Source: Hyphomonadaceae bacterium UBA1001 (GTDB taxonomy: Bacteria > Pseudomonadota > Alphaproteobacteria > Caulobacterales > Aquidulcibacteraceae). Taken from it: 20,403 nt of DNA. The stretch covers positions 1-20,403 of the forward strand of contig DBAV01000127.1 of NCBI GenBank assembly GCA_002291875.1, written 5' to 3'. The translations under genes and the position numbers were made by a program. Each line of letters begins with the position of its first letter. Within the stretch, counting starts at the first letter, position 1. Below, in pieces: positions 1 through 6,946 of this stretch. The notes beneath the pieces were generated by a model that saw only the letters and a program-made list of their open reading frames with translations, was not told where the DNA came from and ran no database searches.

Positions 1-18
1 GTTCGCTTTGCTCACCGG

Positions 19-44
19 TTCCGGGATGACGGTCCCTCTTTTTT
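19..44 (+). terminator. Possible intrinsic terminator of a gene left of the window
   Basis: A short GGGA/TCCC hairpin with a 6-nt loop (23-36) is followed by a run of six T after TC (39-44). It would end a plus-strand transcript entering from the left. The stem is only 4 bp, so this is weak. Reading on the minus strand, the DUF3754 gene that ends at 107 has no comparable signal. Confidence 0.3.
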
Positions 45-106
45 CAATTCAACCACCGTCAACCCGCGAGGGTGGGCTGCAGGGCGGAGGGGGATGCGGG
101 CCGGTT

Positions 107-1387
107 TCAGGGGTCGGAGGTGATCGCCACCGCGCGGGGGGTGGCCGGGTCGGGCTTTGCGGTGACGAAGAATCCGTCCCAGAATGCTGTCAGGCGCGCC
201 AGCGCGGTGGGGGCATCGACGGCGGCGCGTTCAGAGCCCACCCCTTCGACAAGGCCCAGCCGTTCAAGGCGCGCCAGGGCGTCGCCGATCTCGAAGTCCA
301 GGGTGACACCGAACTGTTCGCGCAGCACGCCCTCGCACGCGGTATCAAGCTCGGCGCGCGACAGCGGGCCCCGCGCGCGCAGCACCCACCAGGCCAGCAC
401 GGCCTCCTTGGCGTCCTGACGCTCGCCTTCGCCGACCAGGCCGTCGATGACGACGGCATTGTTGGCCGCGGTATGGAAATAGACCGTGTCGGCCAGGCGC
501 TTCTGATACTTCAGGCGCTGGGCCGAGTATTTCAGGTGCTGGCGCATGACGAAGGCGCCGATGGCCACCAGGCCCGACAGCGCTGCGATGGCGCGCTGCA
601 GGTCGCTCTGCGAGAATTCCGAGGCCACGCCGAACGCGGCGGCCAGCACCGCGCCCAGCACCAGCAGCGCGCTCCAAAGCTGGCCGACCAGCGGGATCGC
701 GCCCGCAATCGCGGGAACGCCGATCATCAGCTGGTCCGACCGGCGCATGGCGGCGCTGGCGCCAGGATGCAGGCCCGGCAGGTCCACCCGCGGCACAGCC
801 CGGAAATGGCGCAGCAGCACTGCCCCGGGCCGCGCGCCGTGACGCAGCCGCGCGAACGACCGCCCCTCCTTGGCGCCGTATTCGCCCTCGGATTTCAGGG
901 CGATCACCATGACCACGTCGTCGAAGATCTCGGTGTGCACTTCACGCTGCAACAGCCACAGATGGCGCACGCGGCACACCTCGGGCCGGGTGCCGCGGAC
1001 ATAGAAGCGGGTCCGCCTTATGCCCTGTTCCGACGCCTTCAGGCGCACGTTCTGCAAGGTCCTGGCATCCGCCCCGGGCATCAGCTCGGTGCCGGTGCGC
1101 TCGGTGAAGTTGGCGCGCGCCAGCACCGATTCCAGCCGATCGGTGAAGGCTCGGGCCTGATCGGATGTGGCCGGCATCGCCTCATAGGCCGGGTCGGGCG
1201 AGACCGGACGATAGGCGGCGTGCAGCGCCTCGAGCGATTCCAGCGCCTCATGGTGAAGGACCGCCGTCAGCAGCCGCGCCAGCTGGGGAAATGCCGCCGC
1301 GTCCTCGGGCGCAAGACCGGGACGCGCGGCCAGGCCCGCAACCAGCACGTCCTTTGGAACAGGAATGTAGGCGTCCGTGCGCGCCAT
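107..1387 (-). CDS. DUF3754 family membrane protein
   Basis: A 426-residue protein of unknown function whose architecture matches the DUF3754 (TMEM143-like) family. It has a long soluble N-terminal part of about 215 residues, with the typical RTRFYVRG and EIFDDVVMV strands. Two closely spaced hydrophobic segments follow, at roughly residues 220-258 and 265-283. A soluble C-terminal domain comes next, beginning with a YFHTAANN / AKEAVLAWW stretch characteristic of the family. I chose the ATG at 1387 because a GGGGAG ribosome site lies six bases upstream. An in-frame ATG at 1441 has no such site and would add 18 residues of low-complexity sequence. It is divergent from the NERD helicase gene (117 bp apart). 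Its biochemical role is not known; membrane location is inferred from the hydrophobic pair. Confidence 0.85.
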   Translation of the reverse strand: MARTDAYIPVPKDVLVAGLAARPGLAPEDAAAFPQLARLLTAVLHHEALESLEALHAAYRPVSPDPAYEAMPATSDQARAFTDRLESVLARANFTERTGTELMPGADARTLQNVRLKASEQGIRRTRFYVRGTRPEVCRVRHLWLLQREVHTEIFDDVVMVIALKSEGEYGAKEGRSFARLRHGARPGAVLLRHFRAVPRVDLPGLHPGASAAMRRSDQLMIGVPAIAGAIPLVGQLWSALLVLGAVLAAAFGVASEFSQSDLQRAIAALSGLVAIGAFVMRQHLKYSAQRLKYQKRLADTVYFHTAANNAVVIDGLVGEGERQDAKEAVLAWWVLRARGPLSRAELDTACEGVLREQFGVTLDFEIGDALARLERLGLVEGVGSERAAVDAPTALARLTAFWDGFFVTAKPDPATPRAVAITSDP

Positions 1388-1425
1388 CGGCGTCTCCCCG
1401 CTGGGTGAGTGGTGCAACGCGCGAG

Positions 1426-1435
1426 CTTGCGCAAG
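1426..1435. promoter_or_regulatory. 10-bp perfect palindrome in a divergent promoter region
   Basis: CTTGCGCAAG is a perfect palindrome lying between the divergent starts of the DUF3754 gene (1387) and the NERD helicase gene (1505). TGCA copies lie 6-12 bases to either side. The position suits an operator shared by both genes. No clear -35/-10 pair could be assigned, and a 10-bp palindrome can arise by chance in GC-rich DNA. Confidence 0.22.
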
Positions 1436-1504
1436 GTGCACGCGGTCGGCAGATGGGTGCAGTCACGGGCGGGGTCTGGGCCTGACGGGCGCGGGAGGGG
1501 TTCG

Positions 1505-3211
1505 ATGGTGGTGATGATGCCGGACCGACGGCCGGCCAATCCGGGCGAGGCCGCGGTCTGGGATTGCCTGCGCACGCTGGGTCCGGATTGGTATGTCCTG
1601 CACGGGGTGGAATGGGTTGGCGAACGCGGTCCCGGCGAGGCCGACTTCATCGTCATGCACCGCGATCACGGCGCGCTGGTGATCGAATGCAAGGGCGGCA
1701 ATGTGCGGGTCCGCGACGGCGAATGGCAGCGCGAAGAGGCTCGCCGCTGGGTGCCGCTGGAGCCGAATCCGGTGAATCAGGCCCGCAGGTCGCGGGGATG
1801 GCTGCTGCGCCGGCTCGAGTCGCAGATCGCCGGACTGCGCAATTTCCGTGTCGGGATGTCCGTGGCCCTGCCCGATGTGGCGCAGGGGCCCGGCGCAGGC
1901 GAATTTCGTGACATTCACCCCGAAGAGGTGATGACGGCCACCGAACTGCGCGGCGATGTCGAGGCTGCGATCCTGCGCGCGCTGGATCAGCTGCCGGTGA
2001 CCCACCTGCCGGCGACACAGGCCCAGTTCCTCAGAATTCGCGCTGTCATCGCCCCCAGCGTCGGCTTTCTGCCGCCGATCGCCGCGCGGATCGAGGATGA
2101 TCGCGCCGACCTGTTCCGCCTGACCGAGCAGCAGATGCGGGCCTATCGGGCGATGCACGCCAATCCGCGCGCCCTGGTCAAGGGTGTGGCGGGTTCCGGC
2201 AAGACGGTGCTGGCGGTCGAGCGCGCGCGCAGCTTTCTGGACGACATTCCCGACGGGCGCGTGCTGTTCCTGTGCTACAACAAGGAGCTGGCGATCTGGC
2301 TGCGGGGTGCGATGGACGCTCCGGCCAATCGCGATGGGCCGGGGCTGATGGTCCAGAACTTCCACAATCTGGTGATGGACTATGCGCGGTTGACCTCGAT
2401 CGAGGTTCCGCCCTTTCCGGACCAGCGATGGTGGGAAGAGGAGTGCGTTTCGGTGCTGACCGAGGCGATCCGGCGCCTGCGGGCCAGCGTGCGCTGGAAG
2501 CCGATCAATGCGCTGGTGGTGGACGAGGCCCAGGACATCCGCCGTGACTGGTGGAAGCCGATCTACAACCTGTTGTCCGCGCCGGGGGCACCGGTCTGGG
2601 CCTTCATGGACCAGAAGCAGAACCTGTTCGGTACGGGCGAGGCCGAGCCACCGCTGGGCGCCAACCCGACGCGCATCGACCTGACCCGCAACCTGCGCAA
2701 CACCAACCGCATCGCCCTGGCCGCGTCCCAGGTGGCCGAGCTGGACGTCGAGATCGAACCGACGGCCCCCGACGGCGAACGGATCGTGCTCGAGGAGGTC
2801 GCCGACCGCGACGCCGCCCGCGGGCGCACGCTGGCAATCGTGACCGAGCTGATCGAAAAACATGGGCTGCAGCCACAGCAGGTCGCCCTGCTGTCACCGC
2901 AGAGGCTGGAAAACGGCCCCCTCAGCAATCACCGCGTGATCGCCGGGGTCGAGCTGTCCAGCGACACCACCAGCTGGCGCGCCAACCGCTCGATCCTCTG
3001 CACCACCCCGCAAAGCTTCAAGGGGCTGGAGGCGGATGTCGTCGTGCTCTTTGGGTTCGCCAACTATTTCCAGGGGTTCGGGTCGATGCACCTTTATGTG
3101 GCGATGACGCGCGCGCGAACGCGGCTCTATGTGGTGTGCTCGGGCAGCAATGGCGCGCGCATCGTCCGCGAGGCGATCGCCGTGGCGGAAAAGACGCTGC
3201 CGGCGCGCTGA
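1505..3211 (+). CDS. NERD-domain nuclease fused to superfamily I (UvrD-like) helicase
   Basis: This 568-residue protein joins a NERD domain to a UvrD/Rep-type motor. The NERD domain (about residues 10-110) contains the GEADF...VIECKGG signature, which carries the predicted nuclease acidic residues and lysine. The motor has Walker A GVAGSGKT (about 227-234), motif II DEAQD (about 340-344), and a motif III-like region around AFMDQKQN. Its C-terminal superfamily I signatures are FKGLEADVVVLFGF (about 503) and VAMTRAR (about 533). The start at 1505 follows a strong GGGAGGGG ribosome site; the in-frame ATG at 1409 lacks one. Such proteins are predicted DNA-processing enzymes and occur in repair and anti-phage settings, but which applies here is not shown. 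The gene ends 30 bp from the convergent PIN gene. Confidence 0.88.
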   Translation: MVVMMPDRRPANPGEAAVWDCLRTLGPDWYVLHGVEWVGERGPGEADFIVMHRDHGALVIECKGGNVRVRDGEWQREEARRWVPLEPNPVNQARRSRGWLLRRLESQIAGLRNFRVGMSVALPDVAQGPGAGEFRDIHPEEVMTATELRGDVEAAILRALDQLPVTHLPATQAQFLRIRAVIAPSVGFLPPIAARIEDDRADLFRLTEQQMRAYRAMHANPRALVKGVAGSGKTVLAVERARSFLDDIPDGRVLFLCYNKELAIWLRGAMDAPANRDGPGLMVQNFHNLVMDYARLTSIEVPPFPDQRWWEEECVSVLTEAIRRLRASVRWKPINALVVDEAQDIRRDWWKPIYNLLSAPGAPVWAFMDQKQNLFGTGEAEPPLGANPTRIDLTRNLRNTNRIALAASQVAELDVEIEPTAPDGERIVLEEVADRDAARGRTLAIVTELIEKHGLQPQQVALLSPQRLENGPLSNHRVIAGVELSSDTTSWRANRSILCTTPQSFKGLEADVVVLFGFANYFQGFGSMHLYVAMTRARTRLYVVCSGSNGARIVREAIAVAEKTLPAR

Positions 3212-3241
3212 AGTGTTTCGTCGGCGGAGCGACTGTTTGAT

Positions 3242-3706
3242 TCACGCGGAAGAGGCGTCTCTGAGGCGCCAGAAATTCACCGCGCGGAGGCCGGAGGCCT
3301 CCACTGCGCGGCAGAGCGCCCCATCGCTCGAGAACAGCACCCCCCCATCGCCAAGCACCTCCAGCAGCACGGTGTCGGTCAGGCCCAGCCGGCTGAACTC
3401 GGCTCGGTTGACGGCATTGGCAGACGGTACATAGCGTTCGGGCAACGAACGCGCGATTTGAGCCAGAACAGCCGCATAGCGGACATCCGTTTTGCGTCGC
3501 TCGCTGATGTTCAGCAGATTCGACGCCTCGGTCATGATGTTGGGCGTTGTCAGCACACGGTCCGCAGCGTCAAGATACCGATAGAGCAGTTTTACGTCTT
3601 GCTGCTGAAATTCTGACGTCAGCTTATGATGCTGAATGCGATGAGGCGATACGATACTGACAACAAACAGGACCAGGAGGTTGGTATCGAGGATCAGCGC
3701 ACTCAA
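3242..3706 (-). CDS. PIN-domain ribonuclease, probable toxin-like partner of the upstream small gene
   Basis: A 154-residue protein with a complete PIN-type acidic set: D7 in LILDTN, E60 in MTEASN, D111 in LTDT and D128 in FSSDGAL. PIN proteins are Mg2+-dependent, usually RNA-cleaving nucleases and are often toxins, but they also have other roles. The start is most likely TTG at 3706. It overlaps the TGA stop of the upstream gene as TTGA, and translation from it begins directly at the first PIN strand; no ATG or GTG fits as well. This implies translational coupling. My hand count over 3481-3720 gives about 53% GC, well below the neighbouring genes, which suggests recent acquisition. The usual VapB-type antitoxin is absent; the upstream 84-residue protein takes that place. 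Confidence 0.82.
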   Translation of the reverse strand: MSALILDTNLLVLFVVSIVSPHRIQHHKLTSEFQQQDVKLLYRYLDAADRVLTTPNIMTEASNLLNISERRKTDVRYAAVLAQIARSLPERYVPSANAVNRAEFSRLGLTDTVLLEVLGDGGVLFSSDGALCRAVEASGLRAVNFWRLRDASSA

Positions 3707-3957
3707 GCAGCGATCTCGGGATCCGTAAGGGATACCATCGCGCCATTGGCGTCGATCTCGAATATTTTGTAGTCGATCTTGAATAGACCGACCAGCACCG
3801 GGGAGTGTGCCGCATCCCGTCGGAAACCGACCGTGATCAGCCAGTTTCCATTGCTGCTGCGGCGTACCTCTTCCAGACGGATGTTGCTGACACCTTCCGC
3901 CGCAAAATAATCCTGGGCGAACCGCTTGGCCAGTTCGATTGCCTTCTGTGCGTCCAT
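3703..3957 (-). CDS. Small conserved hypothetical protein coupled to the PIN gene
   Basis: An 84-residue protein, not recognised as a named family. It has an amphipathic N-terminal helix (about 1-20), then alternating charged and hydrophobic strands (NIRLEEV, WLITVGF, VLVGLFKIDYKIFEID, GAMVSLTD), giving a compact alpha+beta outline somewhat like PepSY-type modules. I see no DNA-binding motif typical of antitoxins. The ATG at 3957 matches the start of the helix; upstream in-frame starts add unstructured residues. No clear ribosome site is visible. Its stop overlaps the TTG start of the PIN gene, so the two are co-translated. It may bind or restrain the PIN protein, but that is inference from gene order only. 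Similar small proteins paired with PIN genes are familiar to me from other genomes as unnamed hypotheticals. Confidence 0.75.
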   Translation of the reverse strand: MDAQKAIELAKRFAQDYFAAEGVSNIRLEEVRRSSNGNWLITVGFRRDAAHSPVLVGLFKIDYKIFEIDANGAMVSLTDPEIAA

Positions 3958-4080
3958 GACGGGCGGGTCCGTGCAGTTTGGATCGCAAAAGTATGGAATT
4001 GCGCCCTCTGGCGCAAGGCGGCGGACGGGTGCAGACGCGAGCGATCGAGCGACCTGCGGGCCCATCTGGCCGTGCGGTCA

Positions 4081-4100
4081 CGCCCGTTCTAGAGCGGGCG
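4081..4100. promoter_or_regulatory. 20-bp near-palindrome just before the glycosyltransferase start
   Basis: Half-sites CGCCCG and CGGGCG flank a central TCTAGA, with one mismatched symmetric pair (positions 7 and 14 of the dyad). It lies one base before the ATG at 4102, in the 144-bp region between divergent genes. It could be an operator for either gene or a hairpin covering the start codon. No T-run follows, so it is not a terminator. Confidence 0.3.
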
Positions 4101-4101
4101 C

Positions 4102-5670
4102 ATGGCGACGTCTCCGGCCTCGATGAACCCCGCGCGCACCCCCGGTCCGATGGGGTGGCTGTGGCTGCTGCTCGGCGTGGTGCTGATCGTGCGCGTCGTC
4201 GGGCTGGTCGCCACCCCGCTCGAGCTGGGGCCGGACGAGGCGCAATACTGGCAATGGTCGCGCTCGCTCGAGTTCGGCTATTATTCCAAGCCGCCTCTGG
4301 TGGCGTGGACGATCTGGTTCACCACCGCCCTGTTCGGAAACGATGAATGGGCGGTGCGCCTGGGCGCACCCTTTGCCCACACCGCCACGGCAGCCATCCT
4401 GGCCCTGCTGGCGGCGCGTGTGGCCGGTCCGGTGGCGGGTGCATGGGCGGGCGCGCTGTGGATCACCATGCCGGTGGTTTGGCTGGGCGCCAGCATCATC
4501 ACGACCGACACGGTCCTGCTGCCATTCTGGGCGCTGGCGCTCTATGCTCTGGCGCGGGCCCTCGAAGCACGCGACGCCGGGCAGAACCGGGCAATCCTGG
4601 TCTGGTGCCTCGTGATGGGGACGGCGATCGGCATCGGTGCGCTGGCCAAGTATGCGGCGCTGTATTTCCTGGCCGGTCTGGCCGCGGGGGTCGTGCTGTC
4701 CGCACGGGTGCGCGCGCTGATCGTGGGGCCCGGCGGACTGGTGGCCGCGCTGGGGGTTCTGGCGGCACTGGGCCCGAACCTTTTATGGAACGCGGCCAAT
4801 GGGTTCATGACGGTGGGCCATACCGTCGACAATGCGAACATCGGCGCACGGATGGGCCTGCTGCCCGAGACGCTGGAATTCCTGGGGTCCCAGTTCGCCC
4901 TGGTGGGCCCTCTGGCACTGACCGGCTCTGTCTGGGTGCTGGTGTCGTGGCGCCGGCGGTTCGACCCTTCGGATGCGCGGGCCGACCTGCGTGTGGTTCT
5001 GCTGGCGCTGGCAACCATTCCGATCATCGTGATCAGCATCCAGGCCTTCATATCCCGTGCGAACGCCAACTGGGCGGCAACGGCCTTTCCCGCCATCGTG
5101 GTGCTGACGGCGTGGGGCCTGTCGGCCCTGCGGCCTGGACGCCTGCTGCTGGCAGCGGCGCTGGGCCTGCAGCTGGTGGTGGGCGCCGCCTTCACCGCCC
5201 TGACCGTCTCGCCGCAGCTGGTGGACGGCGTGGGGCTGGCGAACGCGGTCAAGCGCGCCCGCGGTTGGGAGGCCACAGCCGCGGCCGTGCGCGCGCGCCT
5301 GGCGGACGGCACCCACACCGCGGTCCTGGTGGACAGCCGCCTCGTCTATCATCAGCTGATCTATTACGGCCGAGCCCAGCCCTGGCCGGTGCCGATCACG
5401 GTCTGGCGCCGCTTTTCCGAGCCGCAGAGCCATGCCGAAAAGATCGCGCCTTTGACCGACGACATTGCCGGGCGCGTGCTGGTGGTGTCGCTGGCCCAGG
5501 ACCCGTCCGAAGTGCTGGCCGACTTTGGTGCGCATGTCGCGCAGGCCCCGATCGTGATCCGCCTGGACCCCGACCGCACCCGCACCTTCAGCGTCAGTTC
5601 GGCGACTCGGTGGGATCCTCTTCCGAAGCCGCAGAGGCGTCTGCAACCATCGGACGATCCCGACGCGTGA
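4102..5670 (+). CDS. ArnT/GT39-like polytopic glycosyltransferase
   Basis: A 522-residue inner-membrane protein of the GT-C fold that would transfer a sugar from a polyprenyl-phosphate donor to a lipid, glycan or protein acceptor in the periplasm. Evidence is the first membrane segment at about 17-36, then the family's catalytic loop GPDEAQYWQWS (about 43-53) and GYYSKPPLVAW (about 61-71), and many further hydrophobic helices up to about residue 370. A soluble periplasmic C-terminal domain follows. The acidic D-E pair in the first loop is the expected catalytic/metal site of this family. The acceptor cannot be told from sequence; ArnT itself adds aminoarabinose to lipid A, but no arn genes are nearby. 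The start lacks a clear ribosome site; ATG 4123 is an alternative. The 3' end overlaps the convergent hydrolase gene by 77 bp. Confidence 0.85.
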   Translation: MATSPASMNPARTPGPMGWLWLLLGVVLIVRVVGLVATPLELGPDEAQYWQWSRSLEFGYYSKPPLVAWTIWFTTALFGNDEWAVRLGAPFAHTATAAILALLAARVAGPVAGAWAGALWITMPVVWLGASIITTDTVLLPFWALALYALARALEARDAGQNRAILVWCLVMGTAIGIGALAKYAALYFLAGLAAGVVLSARVRALIVGPGGLVAALGVLAALGPNLLWNAANGFMTVGHTVDNANIGARMGLLPETLEFLGSQFALVGPLALTGSVWVLVSWRRRFDPSDARADLRVVLLALATIPIIVISIQAFISRANANWAATAFPAIVVLTAWGLSALRPGRLLLAAALGLQLVVGAAFTALTVSPQLVDGVGLANAVKRARGWEATAAAVRARLADGTHTAVLVDSRLVYHQLIYYGRAQPWPVPITVWRRFSEPQSHAEKIAPLTDDIAGRVLVVSLAQDPSEVLADFGAHVAQAPIVIRLDPDRTRTFSVSSATRWDPLPKPQRRLQPSDDPDA

Positions 5671-6667
5671 ACAGCGTGTTCAGGAAGACCCGATCCGAAA
5701 AGCCGGTCCCGCGCGCGGTGGTGCGCGACTGACGGATGATGGTCAGCCCGTGCTCGCGGCTGACATACATGCGCTGCTTGCCGGACCCGGCAGCCATGAT
5801 GAAGTCGCGAACCGCCACCCCGCCTTCGGTGAAGGCCAGGTTCTGCGCCGCCCACGGCACCCCGCCCGACCCGATCCGCCAGAACGAGAGGGTATAGCGC
5901 GGGTTGGCGGTGGTCCCCTCGAAGAAGGCCTGCATGGCATCGCGGTCCAGCAACTGCTCGCCATTCCACTCGCCTTCGCGGCGGATCAGTTCGCCCACCA
6001 GCGCCCAGTCGCGCGGCGTGACACGCGCCCCGCCGGCCCAGATGGTGTTGCCGTCCGTCCCGACCAGCCAACGATCGACATTGGCGCCGATCGGCCGCAA
6101 CACGCGCTCTTCCAGATAGCGGGTGCTGTTCACCGGCAGGCCGGCGGCTTCCAGCTTGCGGTCCAGCAGCAGGGCGAAGGCCTGGAATGCGGTGGGTCCA
6201 TAGTCGAACCGCGCGCCGGGGGCCGAAACCAGGCCCATGCGCAGCGTCTGCTCGTGCGTGGGCACCATGCCGCGCGTCGCGGGGTTCGCCAGGCCAGAGG
6301 TCAAGGTCAGAAGGTGCCGAACGGTGATCCGCGAACGGTTGTCACCCCGCCATTCGGTGATCGTGTCGGCCACCCGCTCGTCGAGCGAGATCAGGCCATC
6401 CTGCACCGCGGCCGCAGCCATCAGGCCGGTGAAACTCTTGGTGCCGCTGGCGATATCAAAGGACTGGGTCGGCTCGATTCCGGGCGAATAGATCTCGCAG
6501 ACGATTTCGCCGTCCTTCTTCACGATCAGGGCGATCCCGCCCAGCGAAGCCGAATAGCGATGGGCCGCCTGACAGTCGGCGGACGCCGCGGGCGCAGCGA
6601 GGGTGGCAAGGCCCGCGAGTGCCACGCACCCCGGCGCCAGTCCCCGGACGGATTGCAGAATTTTCAT
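5594..6667 (-). CDS. Exported beta-lactamase-fold serine hydrolase
   Basis: A 357-residue class C beta-lactamase/esterase-family protein, probably exported. Residues 1-30 form a signal peptide ending in APAASA before the mature DCQA. The nucleophile motif SxxK is S74-G-T-K77. The second motif is Y156-G-P rather than YxN, as in esterase- and amidase-like members. The third element looks like GSGKQ (about 294-298) in place of KTG. It is therefore more likely an esterase, peptidase or amidase than a true beta-lactamase. The substrate is unknown. The conserved core seems to end near residue 330 (NTLFTRR); the remaining tail is largely encoded by DNA that also encodes the end of the glycosyltransferase. 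No strong ribosome site precedes ATG 6667. Confidence 0.85.
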   Translation of the reverse strand: MKILQSVRGLAPGCVALAGLATLAAPAASADCQAAHRYSASLGGIALIVKKDGEIVCEIYSPGIEPTQSFDIASGTKSFTGLMAAAAVQDGLISLDERVADTITEWRGDNRSRITVRHLLTLTSGLANPATRGMVPTHEQTLRMGLVSAPGARFDYGPTAFQAFALLLDRKLEAAGLPVNSTRYLEERVLRPIGANVDRWLVGTDGNTIWAGGARVTPRDWALVGELIRREGEWNGEQLLDRDAMQAFFEGTTANPRYTLSFWRIGSGGVPWAAQNLAFTEGGVAVRDFIMAAGSGKQRMYVSREHGLTIIRQSRTTARGTGFSDRVFLNTLFTRRDRPMVADASAASEEDPTESPN

Positions 6668-6946
6668 GTCGCGACAAACGCCAGCTTAACGTTGAGACTT
6701 CGTGAACTTCGGCATCGAAGCCCGTCAAGCCGATTCGCCGTGTGGGACATGGTGTGGTCCTTGGTTCTCGCCCGGTGGGGGCTGGCCTCGAGGTGTCCGT
6801 ACCGACCCCGCGTGCCGATCTGGGCCCCGCCGTCACGATTCAGTGATTGCGAACGAACCGGGTGGCAAGGGTCGTGCCAACAGGGGGGGTCAGGCGCGCG
6901 AAGCACCCTGGCCCGGCCTGGTTCTGACCACGCGAAGGGGCACGGA
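6668..6946. other. Divergent intergenic region, serine hydrolase / chemotaxis receptor
   Basis: A 279-bp gap with no credible gene; it must hold promoters for both flanking genes, but I could not assign -35/-10 pairs with confidence. A 6-bp inverted repeat, GGTCAG (6888-6893) and CTGACC (6924-6929), lies just before the receptor's ribosome site and could form a leader hairpin. Confidence 0.4.

Noticed and set aside
8..1408. 466-codon plus-strand frame opposite the DUF3754 gene
   Set aside because: Antisense shadow caused by GC-rich third positions; its translation is low-complexity Arg/Gln/His/Gly-rich, and the opposite strand carries a recognisable family.
5750..6946. Upstream extension of the chemoreceptor reading frame
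   Set aside because: The frame stays open across the antisense of the serine hydrolase, but the receptor's first membrane helix and a good ribosome site place the start at 6947.
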